A stretch of DNA of 10,226 nt from Ignavibacteriaceae bacterium (GTDB lineage Bacteria > Bacteroidota > Ignavibacteria > Ignavibacteriales > Ignavibacteriaceae): assembly GCA_026193755.1 (NCBI GenBank), contig JAPHUI010000057.1, positions 1 to 10,226 of the forward strand, given 5' to 3'. Each line of letters opens with the position of its first letter. Positions within the stretch are counted from its first letter, which is position 1. Below the pieces are notes generated by a model. It was not told the origin of the DNA. It searched no databases and saw nothing but the letters and a program-made list of their open reading frames with translations. Of the stretch, positions 7,372 through 10,226 are shown one piece after another. The translations under genes and the position numbers were made by a program.

Positions 7372-8580
7372 CTAATCGAGCGGTTTTACATCAATACTAA
7401 ATTCGCCTCCGCGTAAATCGGCATTGGTTTGCACAAAACGATAAACATCATTCGAGTCGATTGTTTCACCAGTCGGATTCAGATAAATGTAATTGTTTAT
7501 ATGATTGTTGAATGCGCTCAACGTTACTTTCGCAATTTTTGAAACAAATGTTATTCCCAGATCGCCCTGAATGTTTTGCTCACTTTCAAGATTTGAATCA
7601 CCAATTTCGTAACGAGTTGTTCCTTCGTGAACTCCATTTGATGCAAGCTCTGCAAGGTTTGGTGCTCTGAAACCTGATGCAGCATTTAATTTAATTATCC
7701 AGTTTTCATCAGGAAAAAGTGAGCCGCCTATCGCACCATTAAAGGTATTGTAATCTTTATCTATCTTCGCAAAGTATGCTTCTTCACCGGGTTCGCCCAT
7801 TTCAGTAGTTTCTATCTTCTGGAAATCGTAACGGGCACCGCCTTCAAAAAGAAATTTATTAAAATTCTTTTTAAGATATGCGAAGCCAGAGAATTCATTC
7901 ATATCAGCATTTGGGACGAGGATTCTTCCACCTTCATTTTCATTTCCCTGAAATTGTCCTTGTGTTCCTAAAGTTAATTCGCCTTCAGAAAAAACCGGAT
8001 AAATCCATTCTGCATCATAAGAAAATGTGTTCAGGATAACACCCTGTTCTCCCATATCACCCTCTTCCTGAGTAATTTTACTTAACATCATTTGTTCTTC
8101 GCTACCTTCTTCTTCAATTCTGTGATTGTTTTGAAAACCGAGGTTCAATTTGATCTTCGAGTCACCGGTAAAAAATAAATTTCTTAAAGAGGCGATATGA
8201 GTTTGTATAGTATGATGAGGACCTTCAAACTCACGTTCAAAGTGGTCTTCTTCTTTATCTTTTTCACTATTTAAATCCGCTTCTTCAACAACTCCGTAGA
8301 TATGGTAAGAAAACGAATAAGATAAGTTTGAATAACCCCAGTCATAACTATAACCAAGTATTCCCTTTGCATCTTCGCCGGCAAATCTTGTGTTGGGAAC
8401 TCTTTCATCATTGCCGTCGAGATAATCTGCGTGACTTTGTCCACCAGCATATAACTGCCATCTCCATTTTTCGCCCGAACCTTTAACTCCAAAATCAGCA
8501 TTAGCCAAGTGTATTGCTGAATAACTGAAGGTCTGCATTCGCAAGTGTTTTTCCAACGGATGCAAAATTCGGATCAACAA
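7372..8580 (-). pseudogene. Central barrel fragment of the broken receptor
   Basis: The frame is open from 8580 to the amber codon at 7372-7374, but genuine receptor sequence begins only at about codon 26 (LANADFGVKG, from about 8505). Before that the reading belongs to the other frame. Numbering from 8580, it carries YAGGQSHADYLDGNDERVPN (44-63), an external-loop-like acidic and His-containing stretch (about 99-128: EE, EKDKEEDHFE, then GPHHTIQTH), FEGGARYDFQ (246-255), GFRAPNLAELASNGVHEG near 312-329, and a YIY strand. The wording around GFRAPN, NGVHEG-x(2)-RYEIGDSNLE and NNYIYLNP closely recalls ZnuD-like zinc receptors from memory. An acidic/His loop would suit a divalent metal, but zinc is an inference. 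Confidence 0.75.
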
Positions 8581-9250
8581 AATTTACTGCACCACCAATT
8601 ACATTCGAACCATAAAGTAATGCTGCAGGACCTTCGATTACTTCCACACTTCCTATTCCTACATCGTTAACACCAAATCCGTGTTCGTTCTGCCACTCCT
8701 GATTATCAAACCTTAAACCACTAACAATTGCTGCCACGCGATACCCAAATAATCCACGAACCACAGTTTTAGAAATTGAAAAACCATCTGAAAGTTCAGA
8801 GATACCTGGTAAAAGAGTCAGAGATCTATTCAGCGTTATCAGACCTTCTTTTCTCATATCGGAAGTTTCGAGTTTTTCAACTTTGTATGGCACCTTTTCA
8901 AGTTCGTTAATGTTATTTCCTAAAACCACTACTTCACCTATTTCAAGATTTGATGGCGTAAGGTTTACATTTAATTCAACTTCATTTCCTTTCAGCAAAG
9001 TAAGAATTATCCTGCTTTTATATCCAACATAACTGAACTGCACACTAAATGATCCTTCGGGCAAATTTTCAATTGAGTAACTACCGTTTTTATCTGTAAC
9101 CGTACCTAGCTGAAATTCTGGTAAAAATATATTGGCCGATTCTAATTTTTCACCGGTTTCAGAATCTGTTACTTCACCGATTAGTTTCACTTGTGAAAAT
9201 GCAAATGAAGAATATATTATGAATATGAATAAAATTAATTTTAATCTCAC
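8501..9250 (-). pseudogene. N-terminal fragment of the broken receptor: signal, regulatory-like domain, plug
   Basis: 249 codons from a GTG start; no in-frame ATG lies between it and the upstream stop at 9281-9283. Signal peptide is residues 1-19 (FAFS, then Q20). The carboxypeptidase-regulatory-like domain covers about 22-97 (TVTDKNGSYSIENLPEGSF, 50-68; SYVGYKSR, 73-80). TonB-box-like EIGEVVVLGN is at 103-112. The plug covers about 118-226, with VVRGLFGYRV (163-172), GLRFDNQEWQNEHG (178-191) and VEVIEGPAALLYGSNVIGG (202-220). The frame ends after LQLFSNTLG, just where the first barrel strands begin. If translated alone this would be a secreted plug with no barrel, which is not expected to be functional. 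Confidence 0.8.
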
Positions 9251-9309
9251 TGTTTTCTCAATTTCTTTTAAATAATTTTTTTAATAACTAAATAAAGTCA
9301 CTCAAGGAT

Positions 9310-9386
9310 GTCATTCCGGAGAGTGAAGCGAGTCCGGAATCTTTTAACTTGATAAAAAATTTTGATTCTGGACAAGCCAGAATGAC
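9310..9386. repeat. REP/MITE-like palindromic repeat unit
   Basis: Two hairpins in one 77-base unit. ATTCCGGA (9313-9320) pairs with TCCGGAAT (9333-9340) around a 12-base loop, and ATTCTGG (9365-9371) pairs with CCAGAAT (9377-9383) around ACAAG. The outer ends are GTCATTC (9310-9316) and GAATGAC (9380-9386), also inverted. The form GTCATTCCGGA...TCCGGAATCT is typical of short dispersed extragenic repeats in bacterial chromosomes; no second copy is in this window. It sits in the gap between small gene C and the broken receptor and explains part of why that gap (258 bases) is wider than in the other two pairs. In RNA it could act as a stability or attenuation element. Confidence 0.65.
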
Positions 9387-9508
9387 CACATTTGACATGT
9401 TTGCGTAACTTCAGTAACTAAGTAAGAAAACTCAATGCCATCATCCGGCAAGAAAGATTTTCTACCAATGGATGGTTGAATAATTTTACTTGAGTTTAAT
9501 CTGACTAG

Positions 9509-10087
9509 TTAAGAAAAATGAATTTGAGGAGGTGGTGTAAGTTGAAAAGAATCTGGCTGTTCGTAGAAAAGAGAAATTATAGTGTTGTAGAATTTATTTT
9601 TAGGAAATAGCGAATCTAAAAATTGCAGTCTTGTGAAGAATAAATTCTGAACAGTTTTTTGTAGAATTCTACTTAAAGGATTTTTTGAAGTATTTGTTTT
9701 ATTTTCATCATTCATTTTGCTGAAATGATTCAACAAGTCAAGTTCTTTTTCATCTTTTTTACAGTAAATGATAATTTTTCCATCTTTGATTTCTTTAGAC
9801 TTAATGTCGTAAAGATTTCCTTTATATAAAAATTCTTTTTCATTAACCTGTGAAAAGTTATACTGAACTAATGAATCTATTACAATCACTTCAAGCGATT
9901 CGCTGCCGAATTCGCTAATTAAATACTGCATTTCTTCTGCCTGCTGTAAAATCAGAAACGCAAAAAGCACCTGATAACCAACTGCGTCAAAAAGGAAGAG
10001 TCCTGCTAATAATATTACTGCAAATAACTTCAAATTCACAAAAATTTTTATATAAGAATTAATTTCGCTTTCGCCAAATATTGGCAA
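9509..10087 (-). CDS. Small membrane-anchored TPPP-tail protein C (receptor-paired)
   Basis: The longest frame gives 192 aa from TTG 10085-10087. Comparison with its two paralogues favours a later start, GTG 10037-10039 (residue 17) or TTG 10031-10033 (residue 19), which puts the hydrophobic anchor (about 19-50, LFAVILLAGLFLF onward, with VGY at 36-38) at the N-terminus. The family core is EFLYKGNLYDI (85-95), followed by IIIYCKKDEKELDLL (105-119) with the only Cys, C109. The linker is basic and hydrophobic (about 125-178), unlike the acidic linker of paralogue B. The tail has TPPP at 184-187 and ends QIHFS. No named function is recognised. It is followed on the same strand by the broken receptor, with a REP-like repeat between. 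Its frame is intact although its presumed partner is inactivated. Confidence 0.82.
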   Translation of the reverse strand: MPIFGESEINSYIKIFVNLKLFAVILLAGLFLFDAVGYQVLFAFLILQQAEEMQYLISEFGSESLEVIVIDSLVQYNFSQVNEKEFLYKGNLYDIKSKEIKDGKIIIYCKKDEKELDLLNHFSKMNDENKTNTSKNPLSRILQKTVQNLFFTRLQFLDSLFPKNKFYNTIISLFYEQPDSFQLTPPPQIHFS

Positions 10088-10226
10088 TTATCAAATAAAA
10101 TCCGAGTAGTAATTGGATAATATTAATGTGGATGAGACCGCATTTTAAGAAGAAAAGTTACTTTTTAACAAAATATAATTCGGTCTTTAGTTCACACAAC
10201 ACACAAGACCTTTAAGATAAAGTCCC
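10088..10226. other. Upstream region of small gene C, no gene seen
   Basis: AT-rich stretch with no supportable coding region. GACCG (10136-10140) and CGGTC (10181-10185) form a 5-bp inverted repeat 40 bases apart. No convincing TAnnTTTG promoter box is seen on the minus strand. It presumably carries the promoter of gene C, possibly extending beyond the window. Confidence 0.3.

Larger units (their letters stand above)
6973..9250 (-). pseudogene. Broken TonB-dependent receptor, ZnuD-like (frameshift plus nonsense)
   Basis: One receptor gene of about 758 codons in three pieces. First lesion: the frame opened by GTG 9248-9250 reaches TAA 8501-8503, while the family-like sequence continues (ANADFGVKGSGEKW) in another frame. 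The total length is one base over a multiple of three, so the change is +1 or -2 near 8500-8512. Second lesion: TAG at 7372-7374, with the same frame open on both sides (...IDVKPLD, stop, LDLSGSYS...). A Trp codon (TGG) is the likely ancestor, since TBDR barrels often have a Trp before such a strand. TAG is a genuine stop elsewhere here (gene A), so recoding is unlikely. All other coding stays open, so inactivation is recent, or the lesions are sequencing errors. The barrel wording recalls ZnuD-type zinc receptors. Small gene C lies upstream on the same strand, with a repeat between. Confidence 0.85.

Noticed and set aside
7372..7374. TAG read through as an amino acid (recoding)
   Set aside because: TAG is the true stop of small gene A (its TPPP tail ends exactly there), so general TAG recoding does not fit.
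8271..8501. Third-frame open frame inside the broken receptor
   Set aside because: The receptor barrel motifs are read in a different frame across this stretch; this frame shows none.
8495..8515. Programmed +1 frameshift in the receptor
   Set aside because: The site GGC-TAA lacks a known slippery context such as CUU-UGA, and a second in-frame stop downstream would still block the barrel; degeneration or sequence error is simpler.
10126..10215. Possible 29-codon plus-strand peptide starting MWMRPHFKKK
   Set aside because: No ribosome-binding site, no family resemblance, and it lies in the likely promoter region of small gene C.
1..10226. SusC/SusD polysaccharide utilisation locus, CRISPR array, tRNA or rRNA genes
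   Set aside because: No SusD-like lipoprotein or glycan enzymes, no regular repeat-spacer array, and no RNA gene signature were seen.

Overview
AT-rich accessory region from a Gram-negative bacterium, most likely Bacteroidota or the neighbouring Ignavibacteria. The grounds are TonB-dependent outer-membrane receptors (TBDRs) with Bacteroidota-style N-terminal carboxypeptidase-regulatory-like domains, few Shine-Dalgarno sequences, frequent non-ATG starts, and the style of the small proteins. The lineage is inferred from protein style, not from a marker gene.

Layout. Bases 1-620 (-) hold the N-terminal part of a TBDR that runs off the left edge; its plug recalls the YncD/PqqU group. Bases 781-2931 (-) are a complete 716-aa TBDR with a good terminator downstream. 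Bases 3071-3595 (-) and 3858-4400 (+) are two divergent genes for small membrane-anchored proteins of one family. Bases 4510-6906 (+) are a complete 798-aa TBDR with heme-receptor-like motifs (FRAP and NPNL). Bases 6973-9250 (-) are a fourth TBDR, resembling ZnuD, broken by one frameshift near 8500 and one in-frame amber codon at 7372-7374. Bases 9310-9386 are a REP-like palindromic repeat. Bases 9509-10087 (-) encode a third member of the small-protein family.

The main observation is the pairing. Each of the three small proteins lies immediately upstream of, and on the same strand as, a TBDR: 3071-3595 before 781-2931, 3858-4400 before 4510-6906, and 9509-10087 before the broken receptor. 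The three share an N-terminal hydrophobic anchor, a core of the form EF-aromatic-x(3)-(M/L)YD(V/I) followed by YC-x(2)-D-(E/K)KE, a variable segment, and a TPPP C-terminus ending in serine. I do not recognise a named function. The arrangement suggests a receptor-dedicated accessory protein, probably exposed to the periplasm, that has duplicated and diverged with its receptor.

There is no SusD partner, FecI/FecR-type regulator, transposase or inner-membrane transporter in the window. Uptake of metals, heme or cofactors fits better than glycan uptake, but no substrate can be fixed from the sequence alone.
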